Assembly (NCBI GenBank): GCA_013298025.1
Contig: JAAFJE010000013.1
Coordinates: forward strand, 119,178 to 183,177
Direction: 5' to 3'
DNA length: 64,000 nt
From: Cytophagales bacterium
GTDB taxonomy: Bacteria > Bacteroidota > Bacteroidia > Cytophagales > Spirosomataceae
The translations under genes and the position numbers were made by a program. This document shows positions 48,276 through 57,836 of this stretch, in pieces; the first letter of the stretch is position 1; every line of letters starts with the position of its first letter. A model generated the notes under the pieces. That model had not been told where the DNA came from, ran no database searches, and saw nothing but the letters and a program-made list of their open reading frames with translations.

Positions 48276-49436
48276 TTAGACTTTATGCCTTGGAAATTCC
48301 CAAACGGCTGTAGGCCAGTCGTAACTGCCTGGTTTCAAGGTTAGATAGGTTGGGGTATTCTCGCATTGCATACGAATGACCCCCTGAGCAAAGCTGGCTA
48401 TAGGCTTGAAATATTGCCATTGCATAGCTTCAATAATAGCGGCGGCGGTAGCACCTCCTTCAATCAATATTTCGGTAATATCGTGTTGGTTCAATATTTC
48501 TTTTACGGCTTGAGCCATCAAGAAGGCTAGGTCTTGGGCTGTTCCGTGGGTATCGGGATGAATCGCCATCACCACAGGCGAAGTGTGGGCTAAGTATTGC
48601 GTAATGTCGGCAACCCAATTTTGTAAAATTACAATTTTATCTTGATTATTTGTTAAATCCCTTACAGGCATATAACTCACGGCGTGCTTGTGTTGGGCCA
48701 TTTGGGCAATGGCCTCTACACTTTTCCGAAAACTTGTACCACTCACGTAGAGCTTTTTTCCTGCATGAATTGGTACATCGGGCAAAAGAACTTGGTTCGA
48801 TGCTAGGGCAAGTTTTGCCAATAAAGTTTCAAAAACGGCGGCCGCACCTACCACCAGGGTTTGGCTCGAAAATGCTTTTGTCCAATGCTCAATGTCTTCT
48901 TTTGTAGCAACTTCTAGGATAAAAAAGCCTTCTGTAGGAAGTGCTTGTGTAGGGCTTAGAAGGCTAAATTTCGCTTGCTTAAATCTTGAAAGCACCTGTG
49001 CTTTGTGCCAAGGAAACTCTGGGTCGAGGGCAAAAGAAGTGTGATGAATAGGCTGCCCCTGTACCCAATAAATACCCTCGCTCATGATTCGTCCCAAACT
49101 CGGATTGGCTGGCAAGATGACGGTTTGAGAATATGGAAAGAACCTTAGCCAAGCTTCAACTTCATCTTCGATATGTCCTCTTAATACAGAATCAATTTTT
49201 TTGAAAAAATGAAAAGGATAGAATGGTTTAAGTGCTTGGGCAATTGTGGCAATACGTCTATTGGCTTCTTGTGCCGACAACGAGCGTGTATTGGTGGCAA
49301 TCACCGTAACAGCCGTTTGTAGTACTTTCGGGACGTTGGTACACACCGATACGTCATAGCCTTTTTGTAGGGCTATGCCCGCAATTTCTGCCGCCCCTGT
49401 GAGGTCATCAGCCAAAACAATCAGCGGTTGGGTCAT
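48276..49436 (-). CDS. Four-carbon acid sugar kinase (OtnK/DtnK type, formerly DUF1537)
   Basis: Phosphorylates D-threonate, erythronate or a related acid sugar. 386 aa. The N-terminal substrate domain opens with LIVLADDLTGAAEIAG and has FFKKIDSVLRGHIEDEV and ILPANPSLGR. The C-terminal ATP domain shows LYVSGTSF, ILIEGGATAAAIIEAM and a final LTLKPGSYDWP. The partner enzyme, a PdxA-family dehydrogenase, is upstream in the same operon, the arrangement known for D-threonate catabolism (PdxA2 with DtnK giving dihydroxyacetone phosphate). The next gene is the SSS transporter. Confidence 0.92.
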   Translation of the reverse strand: MTQPLIVLADDLTGAAEIAGIALQKGYDVSVCTNVPKVLQTAVTVIATNTRSLSAQEANRRIATIAQALKPFYPFHFFKKIDSVLRGHIEDEVEAWLRFFPYSQTVILPANPSLGRIMSEGIYWVQGQPIHHTSFALDPEFPWHKAQVLSRFKQAKFSLLSPTQALPTEGFFILEVATKEDIEHWTKAFSSQTLVVGAAAVFETLLAKLALASNQVLLPDVPIHAGKKLYVSGTSFRKSVEAIAQMAQHKHAVSYMPVRDLTNNQDKIVILQNWVADITQYLAHTSPVVMAIHPDTHGTAQDLAFLMAQAVKEILNQHDITEILIEGGATAAAIIEAMQWQYFKPIASFAQGVIRMQCENTPTYLTLKPGSYDWPTAVWEFPRHKV

Positions 49437-49484
49437 TTCCTTCGTGTTGAATAAAGAGATATTTTGATAATTGGATTAGGGCAA

Positions 49485-49525
49485 AATTGCGGATGTCCGA
49501 AACCAATAGCTCGGCATCCGCAATT
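49485..49525 (-). promoter_or_regulatory. Stem-loop between pdxA-like and kinase genes
   Basis: Perfect 11-bp arms AATTGCGGATG (49485-49495) and complement (49515-49525); after a bulged T, CCGA (49497-49500) pairs with TCGG (49511-49514). It fills the 128-bp gap inside the minus-strand gene series. No leftward T-run, so RNA processing or partial termination is likely. Confidence 0.55.
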
Positions 49526-49564
49526 AGTATAAATTTTTTAGATACCTCCTGTTATCTTCAAGAC

Positions 49565-50614
49565 TTACACTTGGGCTAGGGTCATTTTTTGGTATTTACT
49601 CAATTGCACCGCCGATTCAATGGCGAGGGTCATGGCATCTGCACTGGCAATGCCTTTTCCGGCAATTTCAAATGCCGTGCCGTGGTCAACCGATGTGCGG
49701 ATAATAGGCAAGCCCATCGTAATATTTACCCCTTTTACGCTGTCCATTTGTTGTTTTTCGGCATTCCAACGGAAACCTGTAAGTTTGAAAGGAATATGTC
49801 CTTGGTCGTGATACATCGCCACCACACCACCGTAGTAGCCTGTAGCAGCTTTGGCAAATAGCGTATCGGGCGGTACGGGGCCTTCTACATCGTAGCCAAG
49901 GCGACGAGCTTCTTCAACGGCTGGGAGGATGTCTTCGGCTTCTTCTGTACCGAATAAACCTGAGTCACCCGCATGAGGATTGAGCCCTGCAATACCGATG
50001 CGTAAATTGGTTTCGCCAAGGCTAATCATGCCCTTATGGAGTAGCTCGGTTACTTGTAAGATGCGTTCTTTTTTGACTAAATCACAAGCCTGACGCAAGG
50101 AAACGTGCGTTGATACGTGAATCACCTTCATTTTATCTTCTACCAATAGCATGGCATATTTTTTTGTATTGGTATAATGGGCATAAATTTCGGTATGACC
50201 AGCAAAGTGATGGCCCGCTTCGTTGATAGATTTCTTATTGATTGGCCCCGTTACGGTTGCGTCGATTTCGCCAGCTAAGGCCAATTCAATTACTTTTTTT
50301 ACGGCTTGAAAAGAAGCTTCGCCACAGGAAGCGGCTATTTCTCCAAAACGAAGGGTAGCTATATCAACCAAATCGAGGTCATATACCTCTATTGTCCCAA
50401 ACTGAAATTGTGCTTCGGCAATTGATTGAATAGGACGAATGGCTACGTCGAGATGAAGGTGCTGTGCGATGTGGGCAAACACTTTGGCACTCCCCACCAA
50501 TACAGGGCGACAGGTTTCGTACAAAGAGGCATCGAGCAAAGCTTTGATGGCTATTTCGGGACCGATGCTGGCAGGGTCGCCCATTGTAATGCCAATGATA
50601 GGTAAGGTTTCCAT
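49565..50614 (-). CDS. PdxA-family dehydrogenase, probable 4-phospho-threonate dehydrogenase (PdxA2)
   Basis: Oxidises and decarboxylates a 4-phosphorylated four-carbon acid. The frame extends to 50758 inside the preceding gene; the ATG at 50614 (METLPIIGITMGDPASIGPEI) is the family start, giving 349 aa. Motifs: TVTGPINKKS, HHFAGHTEIYA, IHVSTHVSLRQA, GLNPHAGDSGLFG, YHDQGHIPFK and SVDHGTAFEIAGKG, with the three metal-binding histidines. Because the kinase of the acid sugar pathway is next to it, D-threonate-type catabolism is more likely than vitamin B6 synthesis. It starts 8 bp after the DapA-family gene. Confidence 0.9.
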   Translation of the reverse strand: METLPIIGITMGDPASIGPEIAIKALLDASLYETCRPVLVGSAKVFAHIAQHLHLDVAIRPIQSIAEAQFQFGTIEVYDLDLVDIATLRFGEIAASCGEASFQAVKKVIELALAGEIDATVTGPINKKSINEAGHHFAGHTEIYAHYTNTKKYAMLLVEDKMKVIHVSTHVSLRQACDLVKKERILQVTELLHKGMISLGETNLRIGIAGLNPHAGDSGLFGTEEAEDILPAVEEARRLGYDVEGPVPPDTLFAKAATGYYGGVVAMYHDQGHIPFKLTGFRWNAEKQQMDSVKGVNITMGLPIIRTSVDHGTAFEIAGKGIASADAMTLAIESAVQLSKYQKMTLAQV

Positions 50615-50622
50615 ACGTATGT

Positions 50623-51534
50623 TTATTCTTCTGTTATAACCAAATGAGCAAATTTTTCTTTTAATCGTTGCAATTCGTCTGCCGATTGTTCTCGCAAAGG
50701 TGGCATGACAACGGGCTTGCACAAGTCTTTTTCGGCCATGAGTACCTTCAAGGCCCAAAGCGACTCGCCTAGGGTACGGCCTTGTTGGTATAGATTTCCG
50801 TAAAAATCTGACAACTCTTGCATTTTATACACTTTCTCTATATCGCCAGCCCATACGGCTTCTTGCATTTCTTGATAAATACTAGGCATAAAATTGCCCG
50901 TACTAGGAATAATGCCATCGCTTCCGTTGAGCAGGGCATCTGCCGATTTGGCAGCCCAACCCATAAAATGACTAAAATCGGAGCGGTGCTTCCATAATTT
51001 GATAGATTTATACAAACGCTCTTCGCTGCGTTCAGAGTCTTTTGAGCCAACAATATTGGGGTGATAGCTCAGTTCGTCAATCAAATCGAGTGGCAAAGAG
51101 GTATGTGTTGTAGCAGGAATATTATAAATGATAAGAGGCAAAGGAATGGTATCGGCGATTTGCTCGAAATAGCGTTTGATTTGTCCATGCGTAAGCGTAT
51201 AGTAAGACGGAAGCGTAACCGCCACTACATCAACGCCTAAATCGTAAGATATGTTGGCAAGCTCAATAGACTCGTCCACACAGTTCGACGAAATGCCTGC
51301 GTATAAAATGGTATTTTCTTTCTTATATTTGGCGGCTTGCTCTAAATAAGCAATCTTGATGCTCATAGGCAATGACGAAGCCTCTCCTGTTGTACCTAAG
51401 ACAAAAGGAAGGGCATTATGTTGGTAGAGATTGTCGAACATCTTCTCTACTGCCTCGCTGTCGAGCTTATAGTCGTCGGTGAGCGGCGTAACGACAGGCA
51501 CTACAATTCCGTTGTATTTTTTCTTTATTGTCAT
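50623..51534 (-). CDS. DapA-family aldolase/lyase
   Basis: Class I pyruvate-type lyase or synthase using a Schiff base. 303 aa. Family residues are present: TTGE at 48-51, Y137 in IIYNIPA and the Schiff-base K165 in GSKDS. Lysine synthesis is unlikely in this operon; cleavage or formation of a 2-keto-3-deoxy sugar acid is the better guess. It is 63 bp after the Fe-alcohol dehydrogenase gene and 8 bp before the PdxA-like gene. Which acid it uses cannot be read from sequence. Confidence 0.88.
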   Translation of the reverse strand: MTIKKKYNGIVVPVVTPLTDDYKLDSEAVEKMFDNLYQHNALPFVLGTTGEASSLPMSIKIAYLEQAAKYKKENTILYAGISSNCVDESIELANISYDLGVDVVAVTLPSYYTLTHGQIKRYFEQIADTIPLPLIIYNIPATTHTSLPLDLIDELSYHPNIVGSKDSERSEERLYKSIKLWKHRSDFSHFMGWAAKSADALLNGSDGIIPSTGNFMPSIYQEMQEAVWAGDIEKVYKMQELSDFYGNLYQQGRTLGESLWALKVLMAEKDLCKPVVMPPLREQSADELQRLKEKFAHLVITEE

Positions 51535-51597
51535 GGGGTAGTTGTATCGAGGTTTTGGCCTCTTTCTAATATGTTTGAAAAGTTGAAAGAGCGTTGT

Positions 51598-52752
51598 CTA
51601 ATATGCTGCTTCAAAAATGGCAATGGCATCGGCTTCTTCGATAGTGCGTGGATTGTTTTTCAGCAATCGTTGAATTTTCAAGGCATCTTTTGCCATTTGT
51701 GGAATCGCTTCTCTCGGAATACCCACTTCTCTGAGCGTACTCGGAATACCACAGGCTTTGCTCAAGGCTTTGACTTTTTCTACGCCAGCAAAAGCTGTGG
51801 TGAGGTCGTCGCCTGTAGGCATACAACCCAAGGCTTGTGCAACTTTGGCATACTTTTCGGGCGACGACGGAATATTATAAGCCATTACATAAGGTAAAAG
51901 TAGGGCATTGGACAGCCCATGTGCCAAATGAAAACTGCTGCCTAGCGGATACGACAAGGCATGAACGCCAGCCGTATTGACAGGCCCTAAACAAAAACCT
52001 CCTAGCAAACTGCCCAAAGCCACCTGTATGCGGGCTTCTTCGTCTTGTCCGTCGCTAACGGCTTTTTCGAGGTTGGCGGCAATGAGTCGCATCCCTTCAT
52101 AAGCGTACATATCTATAAACAGCGTAGCAAATTTATTGGTATAAGCTTCTAGGCAATGCGTAAGGGCATCTAAGCCCGTGGCTGCTGTAATAGAGGCTGG
52201 TACACTGAGCGTTAGAAGGGGGTCGGCATAAACCAAATCAGGGACTAAATACGGACTGATGATGCCTTTTTTCTGATTGTCGGTATTGTCAACCAAAATA
52301 GCGTTGGGCGAAACTTCGCTGCCTGTTCCTGCTGTAGCTGGTACACAAATAAGCTTTTTAGGGCGTTTTTTCAGTAAACCAATGCCCACATACTCATGCA
52401 ATTGCTGTGGGTTATCGAGTTGAGCCGCAATCAATTTGGCTATATCCAAGACGCTTCCGCCACCAATGCCTACTACGGCATCAGGGTTGAATGGTTGCAC
52501 TTTTTCGACAAGGCTCAAAAAATCGTCGAAAGTTGGTTCTTGTACAATACTGGTGTCTATGACTACAGCAATGCCTTTACTTGCTAAATTTTCTACTAAA
52601 AATGCCAATGAATCAAGCAAGGGCTCGATTGTAATGAGCAATACTTTTTGTACGCCTAGGTTGGCTATTTCTAGGGGTAAGTCTTGTAATACTCCTTTGC
52701 CAAAAACCAGTTTTTGTGGAAAATATATGCTTACGTGTGATAATGATGCCAT
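51598..52752 (-). CDS. Iron-containing alcohol dehydrogenase (FucO-like)
   Basis: NAD(P)-dependent alcohol or hydroxy-aldehyde oxidoreductase. 384 aa. Cofactor motif GGGS at 97-100, and metal ligands D195, H199, H264 and H278 (GLDALTHCLEAY, GVHALSYPLGSSFHLAHG), almost the same numbers as in FucO lactaldehyde reductase. These residues are conserved across the whole family, so FucO-like activity is only a hypothesis. Fits the operon if the aldolase next to it produces lactaldehyde or a similar aldehyde. Confidence 0.9.
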   Translation of the reverse strand: MASLSHVSIYFPQKLVFGKGVLQDLPLEIANLGVQKVLLITIEPLLDSLAFLVENLASKGIAVVIDTSIVQEPTFDDFLSLVEKVQPFNPDAVVGIGGGSVLDIAKLIAAQLDNPQQLHEYVGIGLLKKRPKKLICVPATAGTGSEVSPNAILVDNTDNQKKGIISPYLVPDLVYADPLLTLSVPASITAATGLDALTHCLEAYTNKFATLFIDMYAYEGMRLIAANLEKAVSDGQDEEARIQVALGSLLGGFCLGPVNTAGVHALSYPLGSSFHLAHGLSNALLLPYVMAYNIPSSPEKYAKVAQALGCMPTGDDLTTAFAGVEKVKALSKACGIPSTLREVGIPREAIPQMAKDALKIQRLLKNNPRTIEEADAIAIFEAAY

Positions 52753-52831
52753 AATGATGATGAAAAGTGGCGTACTGGACGTTTGCCCAATGAAACCGAT
52801 ACTATATGATTGAATAATGTAATGCCAAAAA

Positions 52832-53959
52832 TCAGGGGTCTTTGGTAACTTCTGCTCCTTGTGGGGCGGTATAGCCTTTGAGAAATGGCCATTTGCCCTC
52901 TTCTATTTTCTTCCAAATGAGCTTTTTCGGATTCACCACGGCGTGTTTGATTTTCTGTCGTCGCCACGTGTAAATGATATGCAATAGCCCATCTTTGGTT
53001 TGAATAATAGAGGGGTAAGAATATTGGCTTATTGGCGAATCTTCTACAATCAGGCTGGCATACCATGTTTTTCCGTCTTTTGAAACCGATAAATTTAAAG
53101 GCGTGCGTGGCCCTTTTGCCAAATCGCCGGGAGGTAATACGTGGTTGTAAATCAAATAATGTTTGCCGTCTTTGGCGGTTACGGCATCCGTTCCCGAATT
53201 GTTGTTGGGCAAATTTGTCTTGGCTAAGTCTGTCCAAGTTGCACCGTTGTCATACGACCAGCTTTCGACAATGGCTCGATTTCGGCTGCGTGCCAATACT
53301 TGCAAAATACCTTTCCCGTGGTCTAAAATACTGGGTTGAATGGCATTGATGCTTTTGCCATCGCCATAGGGCCCGAGCATTTTCCATGTTTTTCCCGAAT
53401 CGGCGCTTACTTCAAAGTGTAGTCGCCAGCCTTTTTCGCCTTCGGTACTACTAGGGCAGTACAACAAGCCATTGCTGAGTAAGACGGGTTTATTTTTGAC
53501 TGGCCCAATAAAGCCTTCGGGTAAGGCTCGTGCTGCCGACCACGTGTGTCCGTTGTCGGATGAGGTTTTCAAATACCCTTTCCATTTGCTTGGACTAGGC
53601 CCTATTTTGTAAAAAAGTAACAGCTTGCCTTGTGGTACTTGAAAAAGTACTGGATTCCAACAAGCATAACGCAGCGTATCGTTAACAATGCCGTTGGCAA
53701 CGTTTTCGGGTGCCGACCAACCGTTTTTATCTCGGCGACTCACCCAAATACAAACATCTGGATTACGCTCTTTTGTACCGCCAAACCAAGCCGAAACCAA
53801 GCCTTCGGGCGTTTCGGCGATGGTTGCTGCATGACTTTCGGGAAAAGGTGGATTTTCTACGACAAATTCGTCGTAAAGTAAACCTTTCTTCCATTGCTGT
53901 GCTTGGAGTGTATGGCTGAAACTCAGGCATAATACACAAAAACAAAGGATATGTTTCAT
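52832..53959 (-). CDS. BNR-repeat sialidase-like secreted protein
   Basis: Six-bladed propeller of the BNR_2/exo-sialidase type. The frame opens at 53998, but the ATG at 53959 starts the signal peptide MKHILCFCVLCLSFSHTLQAQ, giving 375 aa. Asp-box-like repeats are visible (SSDNGHTWS, SADSGKTWK, SYDNGATWT, SKDGKTW), and ESHAATIAETPEG and AWFGGTKERNPD are typical of this group. True sialidases have an Arg triad and a Tyr/Glu pair that were not convincingly placed here. Similar folds include rhamnose-glucuronate lyases and other glycan enzymes, so activity is open. Its start lies 1 bp after the GH78 stop. Confidence 0.8.
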   Translation of the reverse strand: MKHILCFCVLCLSFSHTLQAQQWKKGLLYDEFVVENPPFPESHAATIAETPEGLVSAWFGGTKERNPDVCIWVSRRDKNGWSAPENVANGIVNDTLRYACWNPVLFQVPQGKLLLFYKIGPSPSKWKGYLKTSSDNGHTWSAARALPEGFIGPVKNKPVLLSNGLLYCPSSTEGEKGWRLHFEVSADSGKTWKMLGPYGDGKSINAIQPSILDHGKGILQVLARSRNRAIVESWSYDNGATWTDLAKTNLPNNNSGTDAVTAKDGKHYLIYNHVLPPGDLAKGPRTPLNLSVSKDGKTWYASLIVEDSPISQYSYPSIIQTKDGLLHIIYTWRRQKIKHAVVNPKKLIWKKIEEGKWPFLKGYTAPQGAEVTKDP

Positions 53960-53960
53960 G

Positions 53961-56726
53961 TTAAAAATCAATCTTAAAATCATATTGTCCTGCAACAATT
54001 TCTAGTACAACTCGATTGGCTTCAATGCCGATAACTTTAATACCCTTTACTTTATCAAGAGCTATCCCATTTTCCTTGATATTTCTAGGATTATTTGTCG
54101 GAAAAAATACACGCCCTGTGGTGTTGGCTGGGAGTTCAATATGCCAATCCAATGAGCCTTGTTGCTTTTTCCAATTGGACGTAACATTGCCTCTGATGGT
54201 ATGGTACTGGACATTGGCCCAAGGTAATTTTTCGGTAAAATCGGGCTTGAAGCTGATGCGTTTAAAGCCTTCTTTTTCTGAGCGAATGCCTCCAATGTTT
54301 TCATACAACCAAATCATCAAATCGCCTAAAAGCATCACGTGGTTGCCCGAATTCATTTCTGGGTTGGCAGTGTTGCCGTTCCATAATTCCCAGATGGTTG
54401 TAGCACCGTTTTCGAGCATATAGCCCCAACTCGGATAATCTCGATTGGTGGCAAGTTGATACGCTATATCAGCACGCCCAAGCGACGACAAGCCTCGCAT
54501 TATCCATTGTGTACCAATTACGCCCGTGCTAATATGCCCTTGGTTTTTTTCGAGAATTTGTTGAAACATACTTTCGGCAATGGTTTGGCGGCTTTGGCTT
54601 GGAGCAATGTTGTAAACTAAGGGTAATAAATTTGCCGTAACGGTGTTGTTGCTATAATGGTGTTGGTTTTGTAAAAAATAGCGATTAAACGATTCTTTTA
54701 AGGCTTCTTCTTCTTTCTTAAAATATTGAATATCAGAAGATTGATTTTGTATAAAAGCAAATTTCTGCATCAATTGCAACAAGCGAATATAAGTGGCTGT
54801 AGCCAATAGTTTACCGTCTGTAATGCGACTGGTATCTTTGGCATGAATCAACTCTTTAGACTCTGGCGGTACGCACCAATCGCCGTATTTATCCTTGGTA
54901 ATAAGACCTTTGTCGGTGTATTTTTCTGCCATGTAAAGCATCCATTTTTTCATCGAAGCATAATGTTTTTCGATGATAGCTTTATCGTTGTATTGCTCTA
55001 CCAACATATCTGCTACGGTAAAATACGTGGCTGGCCAAGTCACATTGTCGCCGTAGTATCGCCAAAAATTAGGGGCAACATCTGGAATACTGCCATCGGC
55101 TTTTTGGGCTTGTTGGATGTCGTCGAGCCATTTGGCATACAGCGTGTGGTTGTCGAACAAAAAACTTTCGCCATACGCCCCAGCACAGCGGTCGCCAAGC
55201 CAAGGCTGTCGTTCGTTGCGTTGCGGACAATCAACGGGCATTCCTTTATAATTGCTCAAAATTCCCCAATAGGCATTGCGGTGAAGTTGATTAAGGGTTT
55301 CGGATGCCGTTTGAAAATGGCTCGTCGAACGCATTTTATCATATACGACTTGCCCTTCAAAATCTTCTAAGGAAGGCGTGTAAGAAAGTCCCGTAATGGC
55401 TACATATCGAAAGCCGTGGTAAACAAAACGAGGTTGCCATGTTTCTACGCCTTCGCCTCTGCATACATACACGTCGGTCGATTGGGCATCTCGTAAATTT
55501 TTGGTATAAAGCGAACCGTCGGCTTGTAAGCTTTCAGCAAATTGGAGTGTTACTTTTGTGCCTTTGGCTCCTTTAACCTTAATTTTCAACCAACCAGCCA
55601 TATTTTGCCCCATATCAAGTATAAAGCTATGGTTGAGTGGCTTGATTTGGATGGGTTTGATTTGCTGCATCACCTGCATATTTTCGGTAGTTTGGGCTTC
55701 GTAGTTGCCCCCAGGTTCTTGCACTAAATCAGCCTTTTGCCAAGACGAATCATCATACTGAGGCGTGTTCCAGCCCGTGAGTTCTTTGGTGGCATCGTAT
55801 TCTTCTCCATCGTATTCGTTATTACTTCGAATAGGCCCATCGGCGGTGACTTTCCAAGATTCGTCTGTAACGATTGATTCTCGGCTACCATCTTTGTATT
55901 GCAAAATAAGATTGAGCAACATTTTAGGATAGCCAAAAGTCTTGATTTTGTAAGGCTTATAGTCTTGTCGCATGGTATAAAAACGCCCATTGCCAAGAAT
56001 CGTACCAAGCGTGTTGTTGCCTTGTTGGAGGGACGATGTTACATCGAAAGCATTGTATTTTACACCTTGGGTATAATCGGTTGGGACAGGAGCGAGTACT
56101 TGATTTCCAATTTTTTGACCATTCACATACAACTCATACAAGCCTAAGCCGATGAGATAAACCGTGGCTTTGTGGATTTCTTTTTTTAGGGTAAAATTTT
56201 TCCGAAAATACCTTGCCGATAACCTCGCAAACTGCCCTTCGTTGTCCCAAGCAAAGGCACGGTCAAGCCCAATCCAACGGCCTTTCCAATCAACATAATG
56301 CCGCAAACCAATGCCAAAATGCGCCACATCCGACCAAGCTGTTTCGCCGTGGGTAGTCCATACTCTTACTTTCCAAAAGCCTTGGGTATGACTTTTGAGG
56401 GCTTTTCCTTGGTAGCGAATATTGAGCGTTTCATCACTTTTTTGTTGCCCCGAATCCCATAAATCACCTTGGTTTTGGGCGAGTTTTTCAGCCGAAGATG
56501 CCACTAATATTTGATAGGCGATTTGGTAAGTACCCCTGTGTTGACTGGCAATTTCCCAGCTCAATCTTGGCTGTACTTCGTTGATGCCCAGTGGATTCTC
56601 TAAAAACTCACAACGCAGCCGCTCTACATACACCTTTGATGCGTCTTGTCTGAACGACAAAAGCAAGGGAATTATCAAAAAGCTATATAGAAGAATATGT
56701 TTGGGTAATTTTAACATAACTGCCAT
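53961..56726 (-). CDS. GH78 alpha-L-rhamnosidase, full length
   Basis: Releases L-rhamnose. 921 aa with N-terminal hydrophobic signal segment. Domains in order: fibronectin-like N-terminal domain (LRCEFLENPLGINEVQPRLSW), Bac_rhamnosid_N (ARYFRKNFTLKKEI, GLYELYVNGQKIG), concanavalin-like domain, (alpha/alpha)6 barrel with DCPQRNERQPWLGD (D499, E505) and the base E780 in TTIWELWNG, then the C-terminal beta domain (GFKRISFKPDF). This is the typical bacterial GH78 architecture and more complete than the two GH78-type proteins at 4.9-9.2 kb. It lies in the long minus-strand operon, 34 bp after the Gfo/Idh/MocA gene. Confidence 0.94.
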   Translation of the reverse strand: MAVMLKLPKHILLYSFLIIPLLLSFRQDASKVYVERLRCEFLENPLGINEVQPRLSWEIASQHRGTYQIAYQILVASSAEKLAQNQGDLWDSGQQKSDETLNIRYQGKALKSHTQGFWKVRVWTTHGETAWSDVAHFGIGLRHYVDWKGRWIGLDRAFAWDNEGQFARLSARYFRKNFTLKKEIHKATVYLIGLGLYELYVNGQKIGNQVLAPVPTDYTQGVKYNAFDVTSSLQQGNNTLGTILGNGRFYTMRQDYKPYKIKTFGYPKMLLNLILQYKDGSRESIVTDESWKVTADGPIRSNNEYDGEEYDATKELTGWNTPQYDDSSWQKADLVQEPGGNYEAQTTENMQVMQQIKPIQIKPLNHSFILDMGQNMAGWLKIKVKGAKGTKVTLQFAESLQADGSLYTKNLRDAQSTDVYVCRGEGVETWQPRFVYHGFRYVAITGLSYTPSLEDFEGQVVYDKMRSTSHFQTASETLNQLHRNAYWGILSNYKGMPVDCPQRNERQPWLGDRCAGAYGESFLFDNHTLYAKWLDDIQQAQKADGSIPDVAPNFWRYYGDNVTWPATYFTVADMLVEQYNDKAIIEKHYASMKKWMLYMAEKYTDKGLITKDKYGDWCVPPESKELIHAKDTSRITDGKLLATATYIRLLQLMQKFAFIQNQSSDIQYFKKEEEALKESFNRYFLQNQHHYSNNTVTANLLPLVYNIAPSQSRQTIAESMFQQILEKNQGHISTGVIGTQWIMRGLSSLGRADIAYQLATNRDYPSWGYMLENGATTIWELWNGNTANPEMNSGNHVMLLGDLMIWLYENIGGIRSEKEGFKRISFKPDFTEKLPWANVQYHTIRGNVTSNWKKQQGSLDWHIELPANTTGRVFFPTNNPRNIKENGIALDKVKGIKVIGIEANRVVLEIVAGQYDFKIDF

Positions 56727-56760
56727 GTTGTTTTAATGTTGGTAATGGCTTAAAATGACG

Positions 56761-57825
56761 TTAGGCTAAACCGTACTGAGCCAATAGTGAGGCTATTTTC
56801 ACGGGCATTCCTGTTTCAAGCGACTTGTCCATCGCTTGTAGCAAGGCAACCGTTCCGATGCCTTCTTTGATGTCGGGATAAGCCGTTTGGTTATTTTCGA
56901 TGCAGGAAACAAAGTATTCTAAATAGTTTTGGTATTCGCCTGCATGGTGACTTTTTCCTTCAAATCTGAAATAATGCTTGAGTTTATGTTCCCACGTTTG
57001 TACAATTTCTTCGCCTGTATTGGTTGTGATGGCATAGCGTAAATCCATGTAATCGGCTTGGCTACAGCCTTCTGTTCCTCGTAGGATACAACTCATTTCG
57101 CTATCTCGCACCACTGGTTGTACGGGGCCTGTGTAGCAACCACTTACCCTTGCAATACGCCCATCGGTGGCTTTGTAAATAAAGTGCATGGTATCGGGGT
57201 TTTTGAGTCCACCTTTTCTTCCATTTTCACTCAACATACCATAGCCCATCACTTCCTCGATATTGGGCAAATACCAACGGATAAAATCTACGGGGTGACT
57301 CAAACCGCCGTAGAGCCATTTGAAGGCATTTTCGAGCGACCAGCCTTTTGCCAAAAACCAACGGTGGTCGGCATGGTAATACCCTTCAATGGTAATGAGG
57401 TCGCCGATAAGCCCTTTTTCATAATCGGCTCTTTGCTTACGCATCGGCTCAAAAAAGCGAGAACTTTGTCCTACAAAAACCTTTTTTCCTGTTTGCTCGC
57501 TGAGGTGCAAGAGCATTTGGGCATCGGCAAGATTGTCGATAAACGGTTTGGTACATACCACGTGTTTGCCGTGTTCGAGGGCTAATTTTACGTGTTGTGC
57601 ATGGAATTTATCAGGCGTATAAATGGCAATAATATCAATAGTGGGGTCGTCCAGTATTTCTTGATAATTGGTTGTATAAGCATGAAAATCAAATTCTTTC
57701 GCTCGCTGTTGGCAAAGCTCCAATTTGAGGTCACAAATACGTACTAAGTCTAAATGAGGACTTGTCAAGGCTGCCGACATGGTACTTCTGCCTTCGCCAA
57801 GTCCTAAAATGGCGATTCGTTGCAT
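56761..57825 (-). CDS. Gfo/Idh/MocA-family oxidoreductase
   Basis: NAD(P)-dependent sugar oxidoreductase. The ATG at 57825 (MQRIAILGLGEGRS) is preferred to the frame start at 57864, which overlaps the preceding gene, giving 354 aa. Rossmann motif GLGEG near residue 9, ASP-rich loop (CDLKLELC), the CTKPF motif replacing the usual EKP, and a C-terminal alpha/beta domain (YHADHRWFLAKGWS, YGGLSHPVDFIRWY) with His candidates. No signal peptide, so cytoplasmic. In the operon it could oxidise the sugar released by the rhamnosidase (inference). Confidence 0.88.
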   Translation of the reverse strand: MQRIAILGLGEGRSTMSAALTSPHLDLVRICDLKLELCQQRAKEFDFHAYTTNYQEILDDPTIDIIAIYTPDKFHAQHVKLALEHGKHVVCTKPFIDNLADAQMLLHLSEQTGKKVFVGQSSRFFEPMRKQRADYEKGLIGDLITIEGYYHADHRWFLAKGWSLENAFKWLYGGLSHPVDFIRWYLPNIEEVMGYGMLSENGRKGGLKNPDTMHFIYKATDGRIARVSGCYTGPVQPVVRDSEMSCILRGTEGCSQADYMDLRYAITTNTGEEIVQTWEHKLKHYFRFEGKSHHAGEYQNYLEYFVSCIENNQTAYPDIKEGIGTVALLQAMDKSLETGMPVKIASLLAQYGLA

Positions 57826-57836
57826 AAAAAATTGTA

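Noticed and set aside
49565..50614. Vitamin B6 biosynthesis gene pdxA
   Set aside because: No pdxJ or other B6 gene is near; the adjacent C4 acid sugar kinase fits the catabolic PdxA2 branch.
50623..51534. Lysine biosynthesis gene dapA
   Set aside because: The family is broad and the operon is catabolic for sugars; no other lysine gene is present.
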